Assembly (NCBI RefSeq): GCF_006175945.1
Contig: NZ_VAJL01000001.1
Coordinates: 4,473,001-4,537,000, forward strand
DNA length: 64,000 nucleotides
DNA from: Chryseobacterium mulctrae
GTDB lineage: Bacteria > Bacteroidota > Bacteroidia > Flavobacteriales > Weeksellaceae
Direction: 5' to 3'
The translations under genes were made by a program, and so were the position numbers. This document shows, piece by piece, positions 24,914 to 33,474 of this stretch. The number at the start of each line of letters is the position of its first letter. The first letter of the stretch is position 1. The notes beneath the pieces were generated by a model. It did not search any database. It was given only the letters and a program-made list of their open reading frames with translations, and had not been told where the DNA came from.

Positions 24914-25846
24914 TTAGAAATTTACCACTATTTTCCCAACCGTTCTCCCCTTTTCCAATTCTTCATGAGCATTCGACATTTCATCAAAATGATACGCCTT
25001 ATAAATATGAGGTTGTATAAAGCCTTTTTCTAAGAGCTCGGCGAGTTTTTTCATATCATTTCCATCAGATTGAACCATCATTTTAAAGCCTTTTCCTTTT
25101 ACAGAAGCCGCTTTTTCTTCTATATCATCATTCAAACCGCTAGGAATGCTAATGATTATTCCACCTTCTTTTAAAACTTTTACAGAATGATCAATATTTT
25201 CACCACCGATTGTATCTAGAATAAAATCAAACTTTTCTTCAGAATTTCCCCATTCATAATTTTTATAGTCGATATGCCGATCAGCTCCGAGACTCAAAAT
25301 AAATTCTCTGTTTTTGTCGGATGAAGTTCCCGTTACAGAAGCTCCGAAATATTTTGCAATCTGAACGGCAAAATGGCCTACTCCACCTGAAGCTGCATGA
25401 ATCAAAACATTTTGATCTTCTTTCAGTTCTGCTTTTTCAATTGCCTGTAAAGCGGTTAAAGCCGCTAAACTTGTTGCTGCAGCTTCTTCAAAACTGATGT
25501 TTTTTGGCTTTAAAGCAATATGATTTTCAGAAGCAACAACAAATTGAGCATAACCTTTTCCATGTCCCGGAAAATTAATCATTCCAAAAACTTCGTCATT
25601 CACTTTAAACATCGAAGAATTGGTTTCAACGACAATTCCGGAAATATCCCAACCTAAAATCAATGGATTTTCATCTTTTAATTTTTGAAAAGCTCCTTTG
25701 CCTGAACGAGTTTTTACATCTATTGGATTGATGCTTAAGGATTTTACTTCAACTAAAACTTTACATTGTTTAATAGTTGGTTTTTCTATTTCTGTAAGTT
25801 TTAAATTTTCTGTTCCGCCCGGATTTTCTAAAATAATCGCTTTCAT
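24914..25846 (-). CDS. NADP-dependent quinone oxidoreductase (zinc-independent MDR family)
   Basis: 310 residues of the medium-chain dehydrogenase/reductase fold. N-terminal GroES-like half (SLSINPIDVKTRSG, GWDISGIVVETNS) and Rossmann half with the nucleotide loop HAASGGVGHFAVQIAKYFGA. The structural and catalytic zinc Cys residues are absent, which places it with quinone oxidoreductases. It probably reduces quinones or enones with NADPH. Lies between the nucleosidase gene (26 bp) and the MutS-like gene (35 bp). Confidence 0.88.
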   Translation of the reverse strand: MKAIILENPGGTENLKLTEIEKPTIKQCKVLVEVKSLSINPIDVKTRSGKGAFQKLKDENPLILGWDISGIVVETNSSMFKVNDEVFGMINFPGHGKGYAQFVVASENHIALKPKNISFEEAAATSLAALTALQAIEKAELKEDQNVLIHAASGGVGHFAVQIAKYFGASVTGTSSDKNREFILSLGADRHIDYKNYEWGNSEEKFDFILDTIGGENIDHSVKVLKEGGIIISIPSGLNDDIEEKAASVKGKGFKMMVQSDGNDMKKLAELLEKGFIQPHIYKAYHFDEMSNAHEELEKGRTVGKIVVNF

Positions 25847-25872
25847 ATTTTAATTTTAGATTGGTTTAAATT

Positions 25873-26460
25873 TTATACTTCTGTAAATAATATTTGCTTA
25901 AATGCTTCTGAAGCAAGATGTACCTGAATCGACCAATCGTCTGCTGCGTCGCTTCCTGCATCGTCCGAAATATATTTCAAACATAGAAACGGTATGTTTT
26001 CCTGCATTGCAATCAGTGCCAAAGGATAAGCTTCCATATCGATAACGTTATATTCTGTGTTGATGTGATTCATCTCAAAACTGTCACCGCTTCCGCAGAT
26101 TCCTTCTTTCAGGTTATCCATTTTAAGCCCATTTTCCAAAACAATAGGAATTCCAGATAACGGAGTTTCAAATTTTTTAAAACCTAAACCTTGGGCATCC
26201 ATATCACGCTGAATGAATTGTGTACAACAGATAACCTCTCCTTTTTTGAAACCATTTCCGCCTGCCGAACCAAGATTAACAATCAATTTTGGTTTCTTTT
26301 CGTGAATTGCTTTTGTGAGTGCAATTGCTGCATTTACTTTTCCGATTCCGGTAATTAATTTTCGGGTGTGATCAAATACTTTTCCTGCTTCTGAATCTAA
26401 TGCAAACACAAAAAGGGTTTCAGAAATCGGATAAGAAAGTTCTTTATTTAATTGAATCAT
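25873..26460 (-). CDS. MTA/SAH nucleosidase-like (phosphorylase superfamily)
   Basis: 195 residues, shorter than the roughly 230 of E. coli Pfs. The core points are there: FALDSEAGKVFD, LITGIGKVNAAIALTKAI, NLGSAGGNGFKKGEVI, the substrate-binding YNVIDMEAYPLALIA, and the catalytic Asp in KYISDDAGSDAADDW. It would hydrolyse a purine nucleoside such as methylthioadenosine or S-adenosylhomocysteine; the exact substrate is open because part of the base-binding region is reduced. Embedded in the five-gene run. Confidence 0.8.
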   Translation of the reverse strand: MIQLNKELSYPISETLFVFALDSEAGKVFDHTRKLITGIGKVNAAIALTKAIHEKKPKLIVNLGSAGGNGFKKGEVICCTQFIQRDMDAQGLGFKKFETPLSGIPIVLENGLKMDNLKEGICGSGDSFEMNHINTEYNVIDMEAYPLALIAMQENIPFLCLKYISDDAGSDAADDWSIQVHLASEAFKQILFTEV

Positions 26461-26474
26461 GAAGTTATATTATG

Positions 26475-27173
26475 TTAAATTGAACAGCCATCTGCATGAC
26501 AAGAAAGATTGTTTTGCGTATTATCTTTAAAAGGAACTACCGTTTCCTCATAAGTCTGAGTTAAAGCATTTTTCAAAACTTCAGCAGGTTGTGCGCCTGA
26601 AACCGCATATTTACCATTAAGAATAAAAAACGGAACTCCTGAAATCCCATTATTTCTGGCTTCCAAAATATCCTGATTGATTTCGTAATCGAATTCTTCA
26701 GACTGTAAAGATTTTTTAGCTTCTTCCACATCAATTCCTAAAGAAACCGCCAAAGAAACAAGCGTATCGATGTCGCCTACATTTTTCCCATCCAGAAAAT
26801 GAGCTTTGAATAGCTCCTCCTCCATTTCATTAGATTTATTATGTTTTTTCGCTAAATGAAGAAGTTTATGAGCGGTAAAAGTATTGGTAATCAAAGCTTT
26901 TTCAAAATTGAAATCAATTCCTGAAGCCTTTCCCATTTGTATCACCTGATTGGTCATTTGTTTAGCCTGCTCTTCAGGAAAACCTTTCTTTTCTCTGAAA
27001 TATTCTGCTGTTGTTTTTGTTTTCGATTGTTCTAAAGTTGGGTCAAGCTGAAAACTCTTCCACTCTACTTTTACTTCATCTTTGAAAGGTAAAGTTTCTA
27101 AAGCCTGTTCAAAATTTTTCTTTCCAATATAGCAAAACGGACACATCACATCCGACCAGATTTCTATTTTCAT
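26475..27173 (-). CDS. DsbA-family oxidoreductase (FrnE-like)
   Basis: 232 residues, cytoplasmic since no signal peptide is present. Thioredoxin fold with the CPFC active site at residues 11-14 (WSDVMCPFCYIGKKNFE), a long helical insert (about 60-150), and the cis-Pro loop GISGVPFFILNGKYAVSGAQP. This is the FrnE/2-hydroxychromene isomerase-like subgroup. It ends CHADGCSI, adding two extra Cys at the C-terminus. First gene of the minus-strand run; TATCTTTA, one base off the -7 consensus, lies about 16 bp upstream. Confidence 0.9.
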   Translation of the reverse strand: MKIEIWSDVMCPFCYIGKKNFEQALETLPFKDEVKVEWKSFQLDPTLEQSKTKTTAEYFREKKGFPEEQAKQMTNQVIQMGKASGIDFNFEKALITNTFTAHKLLHLAKKHNKSNEMEEELFKAHFLDGKNVGDIDTLVSLAVSLGIDVEEAKKSLQSEEFDYEINQDILEARNNGISGVPFFILNGKYAVSGAQPAEVLKNALTQTYEETVVPFKDNTQNNLSCHADGCSI

Positions 27174-27284
27174 TTTATTTAAAATTTACGTAAAGATAAG
27201 GATTCGTTCAATGATTGTCGGTTTTTAAAAGGTGAAAAATGTATTAAGTACAATAGTTTTTTTCCATGAAATAATGTAAAATAT

Positions 27285-27292
27285 TATATTTG
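27285..27292 (+). promoter_or_regulatory. Promoter -7 box (TATATTTG) of the serine hydrolase gene
   Basis: Exact TAnnTTTG, 25 bp before the ATG at 27318. No clear TTG at -33. Confidence 0.5.
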
Positions 27293-27317
27293 GAAACTCT
27301 AAAAAATTCACAGAATA

Positions 27318-28367
27318 ATGATTTCAAAAAAGATAATTTCGGCTTTTCTTATTTTTTCTTTAAGCGTAAAAGTTTTTTCTCAAACCGATAAAAATTGGCA
27401 AAATAAAATAGACAGTATCATACAAATTAAACAACCAGTCAATTTTAACGGTGTCGTTCTGATCAATAAAAACGGTAAAACGGTTTATTCTAAAGCTTTC
27501 GGATTTTCGAATATTGAGAATAAAACTCGGCTGAAAATGAATGATCAGTTTGAAATCATGTCTAATACTAAACAAATTACCTCTGTTTTAGTTTTGAAAC
27601 AAGTCGAAAAAGGGAAAATTAATCTTCACGCTCCTATCAAAAAATATTTGCCAGAATTAAAGCAAACTTGGGCAGATTCTGTAACCGTTCATCAGCTTTT
27701 GAATCATACTCACGGAATTGTAGATGTAGAAAAACCTTTAGCTTTTAAACCGGGAACTGATTTTAAATATGGAAATCTTTCTAATATTCTTTTAGGAAAA
27801 ATTGTTGAAAATATATCAGGGAAATCATACAGAGAATTGGCTTCAAAATTATTTAAGCAGCTGAAGATGAATGATACATTCTGCTATTCTAAAAACGGCA
27901 AACGAAATCTTGTTTTTGGCTACATCAATAAAGAAAACAAGTTCACGAAAGTAGAAAGCTCAATGATTAATGATGAAAATTTACCTGCGGATGGAGTTAT
28001 TTCTACGGTAAACGATTTAGTAATTTGGAATAATCAACTTCATAAAGGCAAAATTTTAAGCCGGAAATCTTATCAATTAATGACCTCTGAATCTGCAAAA
28101 TCACAACATGATGTTTTTGGAAAGGAGAAAGTGGGTTACGGTTACAATATCAGAATTGCTGAAACAAAAGGAATACAATATCTTGGTCACACAGGTTTAG
28201 GCGATGGTTTTTCATCGATGAATATTTACGTTCCCAAAGCAGATTTACACATTATTATTCTTGAAAATCAGATGAATAAAAATAGTAATTTGTTTTATTA
28301 CACTGAAAAATCAATTAAAAATATTGTCTTTGAAAGTGAACTTGTAAAACCGTCTCTTATTCATTAA
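27318..28367 (+). CDS. Serine hydrolase, class C beta-lactamase/penicillin-binding-protein family
   Basis: 349 residues with a signal peptide (ends KVFSQ, about residue 22). Catalytic motifs: Ser82-x-x-Lys85 in MSNTKQIT, Tyr151-x-Asn in KYGNLSN, and His291-Thr-Gly in LGHTGLGDGFSS. The SxxK/YxN/HxG set fits esterases, D-aminopeptidases and AmpC-like enzymes; in Flavobacteriia most relatives are uncharacterised peptidases or esterases, and resistance should not be assumed. Periplasmic. The M23 peptidase gene follows after 31 bp. Confidence 0.88.
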   Translation: MISKKIISAFLIFSLSVKVFSQTDKNWQNKIDSIIQIKQPVNFNGVVLINKNGKTVYSKAFGFSNIENKTRLKMNDQFEIMSNTKQITSVLVLKQVEKGKINLHAPIKKYLPELKQTWADSVTVHQLLNHTHGIVDVEKPLAFKPGTDFKYGNLSNILLGKIVENISGKSYRELASKLFKQLKMNDTFCYSKNGKRNLVFGYINKENKFTKVESSMINDENLPADGVISTVNDLVIWNNQLHKGKILSRKSYQLMTSESAKSQHDVFGKEKVGYGYNIRIAETKGIQYLGHTGLGDGFSSMNIYVPKADLHIIILENQMNKNSNLFYYTEKSIKNIVFESELVKPSLIH

Positions 28368-28398
28368 TTATTGTATTTTTAAATTCAAATTAAAGCAT

Positions 28399-29235
28399 AT
28401 GAAGTTTTTTAAAGTATTCTTCATTCTTTCATTTTTTTGCTTTTCTTTTTATAAGGCGCAGGAACTTCCGAAAGTGAAATTGAATCAGTTTAGAAATAGT
28501 TATGCACAAGATTATAAGAACGATACCCTTTCTCTCAAAATTGAAAACCCATTATTCTGTCCTTTAAGAATTAGAATTTTTTCTGATTATTTAAAAAATA
28601 AAAATTTAATTGATGATACTTTAAAGGTTATGGCTAATGAAAATTCTTTTGCAGAAATCAAGATTTTCGTAAAGAATATTGATCTTGAAAAAATAAAATT
28701 TAATATTAATCAGGCATTTGGTGATGATCGTAAAATAATTAAACAAAATAATCTTGCACTACCCTTTTCTAAGGGTAAAACGTATCAAATTATGCAATCT
28801 AATAAAGGAAGCTTCAGTCATAATGATGATTATTCAAGATATGCTGTAGATTTTGATATGAAAACTGGAGATACCATCACAAGTGCAGATGATGGATTTG
28901 TTGTAGGTGTTATTAAAGATTATGAATATGGCGGAAACGATAGAAAATGGAGGGATTTTGCCAACTATATTACTATTTATCATCCTCAAAGTGGATTATT
29001 CACCCAATATGTACATCTAAAAAAAGACGGTAGCTTTGTGAAAGTTGGCGATGCTGTAAAAAGAAATCAACCCATTGGATTGAGCGGAGCTACAGGTTTT
29101 GCTTCCGGAGAGCATTTGCATTTTAATGTTTTAATTCCTGAAAAAGGAAAGACTTTAAAATCAGTTCCGTTCAGTTTTGAAAATGATCTTTCTTCACAAA
29201 GTTTAAAAAAGAATATGGAAATGACAAACAAATAA
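28399..29235 (+). CDS. M23 family metallopeptidase
   Basis: 278 residues with a signal peptide (ends FYKAQ). Residues 20-125 form a beta-rich domain of unknown kind; the LytM/M23 domain follows, with the zinc ligands in HNDDYSRYAVDFD (His and Asp), and HLHFNVLIP near residue 235. M23 enzymes cut peptidoglycan cross-links; the full zinc set (HxxxxxxxxD, HxH) suggests an active enzyme rather than an EnvC-like activator. Between a serine hydrolase and a small membrane protein, 13 bp from the latter. Confidence 0.88.
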   Translation: MKFFKVFFILSFFCFSFYKAQELPKVKLNQFRNSYAQDYKNDTLSLKIENPLFCPLRIRIFSDYLKNKNLIDDTLKVMANENSFAEIKIFVKNIDLEKIKFNINQAFGDDRKIIKQNNLALPFSKGKTYQIMQSNKGSFSHNDDYSRYAVDFDMKTGDTITSADDGFVVGVIKDYEYGGNDRKWRDFANYITIYHPQSGLFTQYVHLKKDGSFVKVGDAVKRNQPIGLSGATGFASGEHLHFNVLIPEKGKTLKSVPFSFENDLSSQSLKKNMEMTNK

Positions 29236-29248
29236 TTAATTTCAATCT

Positions 29249-29575
29249 ATGAAAATAACCAAACACATTATTATCAGAATTTTGGTAGTAGTTATTCCCC
29301 TACTTTTATTATATTTTTATTCTGAAATGGCTTTCGAAGCCAATCGACAACGAGAACACCGTACTGATGTAGGTTTGGGTATTGCATTTCTGCTTGTATT
29401 TGTTTTAATTATTCTGATGGTAAGTTTTATTACAAATTCTATTATTAGGATTTATAAGAAACAATATTCTATTGTTCTGATTAATGTCCCTTTTTTGCTT
29501 TTATTTTTAATTCCGGTCTTGTATATTTCTTGCCAGTTTTCTAGTGAAGCTTTTTACTGTCAATGTTTTAGTTAA
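29249..29575 (+). CDS. Small three-helix membrane protein, unknown function
   Basis: 108 residues with three hydrophobic helices: about 8-26, 43-64 and 75-95. The loop after helix 1 is charged (FEANRQREHRTDVG). It ends SSEAFYCQCFS with two Cys, which would face the periplasm if the N-terminus is inside. No known family. Likely cotranscribed with the M23 peptidase; the combination suggests a cell-envelope role, which is only inference. Confidence 0.6.
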   Translation: MKITKHIIIRILVVVIPLLLLYFYSEMAFEANRQREHRTDVGLGIAFLLVFVLIILMVSFITNSIIRIYKKQYSIVLINVPFLLLFLIPVLYISCQFSSEAFYCQCFS

Positions 29576-29661
29576 AAATATCTTAGAAATCATAAATAAT
29601 ATTAAATTTTCCACAGCATTGAGAATTAAGTGTATTTTCGTTTTCATAAAATTGAATATAT

Positions 29662-30012
29662 ATGAAAAGACTTTTTACAATCTCAGGAATTTTTACACTC
29701 ATTTTATTTTCTCAAAATACTTTTGCGCAAGAAGTACAATCTGAGCTTACAATGACATATAAAGGAGATAACATCAAAAAAAATACTCAAGAACGCACAG
29801 TTATTCTGAACGGAAATGTAATGCTGAAAACAAAAAACATTTCTTTGGTAAATGCTGATAAAGTAACGATAGACGAGAAAAACAATACGATTACCATTTA
29901 TAATCCAAAAGATTTTAAAATATTGTATGCTAAAACGGTATCAAAAACAGGAGGAAGTAACAAAAATATAATCGTGTATAATACCAAAGAAGAAAGTATC
30001 ATCTTTCAATGA
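29662..30012 (+). CDS. Small LptA/OstA-like exported protein
   Basis: 116 residues with a signal peptide (ends NTFAQ, residue 22). The mature part reads as one run of beta-jellyroll strands: RTVILNGNVMLKTKNISLVNADKVTIDEKNNTITIYNP, which has the 'lxGnVxlxtxxxxlxAdkvxxd' look of LptA/OstA repeats. At about 95 mature residues it holds roughly half an LptA. Could be a periplasmic lipid-binding piece or a degenerate relative. Overlaps or abuts the GLPGLI gene, so cotranscription is likely. Confidence 0.6.
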   Translation: MKRLFTISGIFTLILFSQNTFAQEVQSELTMTYKGDNIKKNTQERTVILNGNVMLKTKNISLVNADKVTIDEKNNTITIYNPKDFKILYAKTVSKTGGSNKNIIVYNTKEESIIFQ

Positions 30013-30023
30013 TCTTCACAAGT

Positions 30024-30893
30024 ATGAAAATAAAATTATCGATTCTGTTAGTACTTATTACAGGCTTCTGTTTAGCACAATCTAATCAGTTCATTTATGA
30101 ATACACTTTCAAAATGGATTCTCTGAATCGCGATAAATCAGAAATTGAAAATATGGTATTGCAGACTTCTCCCAAAGGTTCTAAATTTTACAGTCAGGTA
30201 AAACAGGTGTATGATTCTACAATGACTGCAGCATTTAAAGATGCACAGGCAACACAGAAGACGCATTTTGATTTTACCAATTTGAAACAGTCTAAAGTAA
30301 GTACAGAAGTGATAAAAACTTATCCCGATTATAAAAGAACATTAAAGAGAAGCATCAGCTCAAACCGGCTTTTAATTGTTTATGATAAAAAACTAAAATG
30401 GGAAATCGGCAAAAAAAAATCAAAAGTTCTGGGTTATGATGTTCAGTTGGCAACAACTGTTTTGCACGGCAGAAAATGGAATGTTTGGTTTGCACCCGAA
30501 ATTCCGATTCAGGATGGACCACACGAGCTTTGTGGGCTTCCCGGTCTTATTGTAAAAGCTGAAGATTCTAAAGGTGACCATCAATTTACGCTTATCGCAA
30601 CAAAAAAAGTGACTGCTGATTTTGATGATTTGCTTAGCAAAAAAAACAGAGAAATTGTCGTAGACGAAGAAAAATTCAAAAAATTATGGAATGATTATAA
30701 GAAAGATCCTGTGAAAGATATGCGACAAACTTCAGGTTCCTCAAGTATTTCAGCTCCTGTAACCGTTTCATCATCGATTACTTTCGATGGTAAAACATAT
30801 TCACAAGATGATATGTTAAAGTTGATGGAAAAAGAAAGAAAAGATGCACTTAAAAAAACAAACAACTTTCTCGAACTCGATTTATACAGATAA
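30024..30893 (+). CDS. GLPGLI family protein
   Basis: 289 residues from the ATG at 30024, which places the signal peptide (MKIKLSILLVLITGFCLAQ) at the very N-terminus; an in-frame ATG at 30009 is possible but less likely. The family-naming motif GLPGLI is at residues 171-176, after the usual W-F-P-I-x-D-G-P region (WFAPEIPIQDGPHELC). GLPGLI proteins are exported, Bacteroidota-specific and of unknown function, often near TonB-dependent or CarboxypepD_reg proteins. A weak hairpin terminator follows. Confidence 0.92.
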   Translation: MKIKLSILLVLITGFCLAQSNQFIYEYTFKMDSLNRDKSEIENMVLQTSPKGSKFYSQVKQVYDSTMTAAFKDAQATQKTHFDFTNLKQSKVSTEVIKTYPDYKRTLKRSISSNRLLIVYDKKLKWEIGKKKSKVLGYDVQLATTVLHGRKWNVWFAPEIPIQDGPHELCGLPGLIVKAEDSKGDHQFTLIATKKVTADFDDLLSKKNREIVVDEEKFKKLWNDYKKDPVKDMRQTSGSSSISAPVTVSSSITFDGKTYSQDDMLKLMEKERKDALKKTNNFLELDLYR

Positions 30894-30921
30894 AACACTC
30901 AATTTAAATATTATTTCAAAC

Positions 30922-30953
30922 AAAACATAGGCAATTTAGTCTGTGTTTTTTGT
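30922..30953. terminator. Probable terminator after the GLPGLI gene
   Basis: AAAACATAG pairs with CTGTGTTTT (one G-T pair) around a 10-nt loop, then a T run and TTGTTTTAAT. Confidence 0.6.
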
Positions 30954-31059
30954 TTTAATAATAGTTAGATTTAAAATTAATGGCTCTGAAATTCTTATTT
31001 GGTGTAAAAATAGATAGGTAACAGATAACACTTTATCTCAAATCTATAAACATCACAAT

Positions 31060-32073
31060 ATGAAATCACAAAACAGTTTAGAAAAAAGAAGCCTTCGTGG
31101 TAAAACTGTCGTCGTTACAGGAGGAACCAGCGGAGTCGGAAGAGCTTCTGTTGAAGCCTTTGCTTTTGAAGGTTGTAACATCGTTATCGCAGCAAGAGGT
31201 CAGGAAGCTTTAGACGAAACTTTAAAAATTTGTAAAGACTTAGGTGTAAATGCTATTGCAGTTTCTACCGATGTTTCGAAAGCTGAAGAAGTAGACCATC
31301 TTTTGAAAGCTGCAGTACAAGAATTCGGGCGAATTGATATCTGGGTAAACAATGCCGGAGTAATGGCAAGCGGAAAATTTGAAGAAATTCCGATGGAGCT
31401 TCACGAACAGGTCGTTAAAACCAATCTTTTCGGATATATGCATGGAGCGTATTCGGTTTTACCGCTTTTCAAAGAACAGAACGAAGGAATTTTGATTAAT
31501 AATGTTTCGATTGGCGGATTTATGCCCGCTCCTTACAGCGCAGTTTATTCGGCAACAAAATTCGGGATCCGTGGAATGATGGAATGTCTGCATGGTGAAA
31601 TTTCAGATTATCCCAATATTCATATTGCCAATCTGTATCCGCAAATTCAGAGATCTACGGGAAATATGCATTCGGCAAAGTTTTCAGGATTAGATTTTAA
31701 AATTCCGCCATTTGCTTCAGATCCTAGAGATACCGCAGATAAAATTGTACAGTTGGCAAAAGAGCCACAAAAGGATTTGTTTCCGGATTTTAAATCCAGA
31801 GCACTGGTCAATTTATATGAAATGTTTCCAAAAGTCATTATTAATACCGCTTCTGCAGGAATGCGATTAATGATGAAACTAAAAAATGCACCACCCGATT
31901 CCGGAAATGTACTTGAACCTTCTTCAGAACCTCATCAGATTTATGGTGAAACCATCCTTCCTGTTCCCGGAAAGAAAACCAAAATTGCTTTGGTTGCCGG
32001 ATTAGTTTTGGGATTAGCTTTTATGCTACTGAAATCAAAAAAAGCAAATAATGATATTTACCTGGATGATTAA
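31060..32073 (+). CDS. SDR family oxidoreductase with C-terminal membrane anchor
   Basis: 337 residues. Classical short-chain dehydrogenase: NAD(P) loop TGGTSGVGRASVEAF (about 21-35), NNAGVMASGKF, catalytic Ser in INNVSIGGFMPA, and YSAVYSATKFG for Tyr-x-x-x-Lys. The C-terminal 60 residues go beyond the usual fold and end in a hydrophobic helix (IALVAGLVLGLAFMLLKS) plus a short charged tail, a tail-anchor-like feature. Substrate unknown. Terminator 70 bp downstream. Confidence 0.9.
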   Translation: MKSQNSLEKRSLRGKTVVVTGGTSGVGRASVEAFAFEGCNIVIAARGQEALDETLKICKDLGVNAIAVSTDVSKAEEVDHLLKAAVQEFGRIDIWVNNAGVMASGKFEEIPMELHEQVVKTNLFGYMHGAYSVLPLFKEQNEGILINNVSIGGFMPAPYSAVYSATKFGIRGMMECLHGEISDYPNIHIANLYPQIQRSTGNMHSAKFSGLDFKIPPFASDPRDTADKIVQLAKEPQKDLFPDFKSRALVNLYEMFPKVIINTASAGMRLMMKLKNAPPDSGNVLEPSSEPHQIYGETILPVPGKKTKIALVAGLVLGLAFMLLKSKKANNDIYLDD

Positions 32074-32084
32074 TGATCAACTTC

Positions 32085-32125
32085 CGTCAGTTCGAGTAAA
32101 ATTCTGAAAGAATTTGTATCGAGAA
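32085..32125. repeat. Half copy of the CGTCAsTTCGAGT element
   Basis: CGTCAGTTCGAGT is followed at 32115-32125 by TGTATCGAGAA, the same outer and inner words as the full copy at 32202-32309. Confidence 0.6.
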
Positions 32126-32143
32126 CTATTTAAAGGCAAAAAT

Positions 32144-32178
32144 AAAAACGAGAATCTGTAAAAGGTTCTCGTTTTTTA
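32144..32178. terminator. Intrinsic terminator after the SDR gene
   Basis: AAAAACGAGAA pairs with TTCTCGTTTTT around a TCTGTAAAAGG loop, with flanking A and T runs. Confidence 0.75.
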
Positions 32179-32201
32179 TGATTCATATTTATTCCGAAAG
32201 C

Positions 32202-32309
32202 CGTCACTTCGAGTAGCTTTTGCAAAAAACGTATCGAGAAGTTTATGTTTTTAAATTCGGTTCTCGATACATTTTTCTCCGCTTTGCTACGAAAAAACTC
32301 GAACTGACG
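32202..32309. repeat. MITE-like element with CGTCASTTCGAGT termini
   Basis: The left end CGTCACTTCGAGT is matched by ACTCGAACTGACG at the right end, and an inner CGTATCGAGAA by TTCTCGATAC, so the 108 bp can fold on itself. A half copy lies upstream. It carries no ORF; the 79-residue minus-strand frame across it is not a gene. The family is common between genes in Bacteroidota as far as I recall. Confidence 0.7.
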
Positions 32310-32328
32310 CTGGTCTATCTTTAGTAAC

Positions 32329-32384
32329 CACCCCGTCAAAAATTCTTGGAATTTTCGCCACCCCTCCAAAAGAGGGGAATTTTT
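32329..32384. repeat. CCACCCC(G/T)CC-type repeat with hairpin
   Basis: CCACCCCGTC at 32331 is followed by CCACCCCTCC with AGAGGGG, forming a C-rich/G-rich hairpin at the 3' end of the DUF6261 gene. A related structure with GATTACCTCTT/AAGAGGTAATC is at 49454-49484. Confidence 0.45.
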
Positions 32385-33089
32385 TTAAGATTGTTGGATA
32401 TTATTTTCGGGTTTATTTAATGTAGAATTTTTTGCTGCTTTAACCAGTTCATTAAGATCTGCGTACAGCAATTTCCAATCTTGAATATCTTTCATAGCGG
32501 TGATGAGACTGAGGAAAGATTTTAAAATTTTCTCGAGGTCTCTGCGAATTGCTGATGCATTTTTCATTTGTCTGAGATGGGCATTCGCTCCTGCCTGTTC
32601 TGCAAATAGCAATTCAAAAGCTTCATGCTTAGACTTCATTTCATTGAAAGACGGAAGTAATGAAAGAGCATTAAGCTTTTGAATATTTTCTGAGGTTTCA
32701 AGTTCTTCAATGAGTTTTTTCATCTGTGCGGTTTGGGACGAATAACTCATTTTGTCAAGGTTGAGACTGTACGCTTTGAAAATCTCAAATAAATCTTCGG
32801 CAAGATGATAATTGGGCATGGTTGCCATTTTCCGGTATCCGTTCAGGAAGTTTTTTAAGTTTCTGAAAGCAATATCTCTGCTTCTGTCTGCACCCGCAAC
32901 ATCTGCACCTTTACCACTGAATGTTTCTTTGGTGTAAACAGCATCGTACTCTGCATAATTTGTTTTGAGCTCTGTAAGAAGCGGATGATTGGTAATGACT
33001 CCATAAGTACCGGAATCTGAAGTATTAATAATACGTTGGGTAAGTGTAGCCAAGTCTTTTGTACTCAGCCTTGTGAGTGAAATTTTCAT
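32385..33089 (-). CDS. DUF6261 family protein
   Basis: 234 residues from the ATG at 33089 (MKISLTRLSTKDLATLTQRI); a TTG two codons earlier is less likely. All-helical, soluble, no signal peptide. The opening 'RLSTKDLATLTQRII', the GKGADVAGADRSRDIAFRNLKNFLNGY centre and DLNELVKAA end match DUF6261, a family I know from Chryseobacterium and other Bacteroidota where it is present in many copies. Function unknown. It is divergent from the small Pro/Lys ORF and SRA-HNH gene, with 385 bp between. Confidence 0.8.
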   Translation of the reverse strand: MKISLTRLSTKDLATLTQRIINTSDSGTYGVITNHPLLTELKTNYAEYDAVYTKETFSGKGADVAGADRSRDIAFRNLKNFLNGYRKMATMPNYHLAEDLFEIFKAYSLNLDKMSYSSQTAQMKKLIEELETSENIQKLNALSLLPSFNEMKSKHEAFELLFAEQAGANAHLRQMKNASAIRRDLEKILKSFLSLITAMKDIQDWKLLYADLNELVKAAKNSTLNKPENNIQQS

Positions 33090-33474
33090 AATCAAGTGTG
33101 TTTTTGTTAGAAATTATCTAAATATTTCAAGCATGAAGATAATCATTTTTTCATTTGAGTAAAACAATTGGTTTAAACTTTTTGTAATGTTACGGAGAGT
33201 TTATTTTGTTAGATTAAATATTCTGTACTTGTACAATAAGTTTAATCTATCGGTTTAGGGGTTTTGTAAAAGCACAAAATGTTTGATCTAATGATTTGAA
33301 CTTTCTGTAGGTTGTGTTTTTGTGACTTCTGTCAAAAAAATTAAGGAGAGATTAGAAAATCAGTGTTTTTGAGAGTTTGAATTTGAAAAATCTTATTTTG
33401 AGGATTATGGAAAACCGTAAGGATTAAACTTATAAACAGTTTACCTTTACTTTATTAACCCAAAATTAGTTATT
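33090..33474. other. Intergenic stretch between DUF6261 and the small Pro/Lys ORF
   Basis: 385 bp, AT-rich, no ORF of note. A short dyad GTAC-TT-GTAC with flanking ATTAAA/TTTAAT lies near 33208-33245. Near the right end TACCTTTA (one base off the -7 consensus) precedes the small ORF by about 25 bp. Confidence 0.45.

Noticed and set aside
29544..29744. A 66-residue plus-strand ORF over the gap and LptA-like gene start
   Set aside because: Overlaps the end of one gene and the signal peptide of the next in another frame; no independent support.
32130..32369. A 79-residue minus-strand ORF
   Set aside because: Runs through a terminator and two repeat elements.
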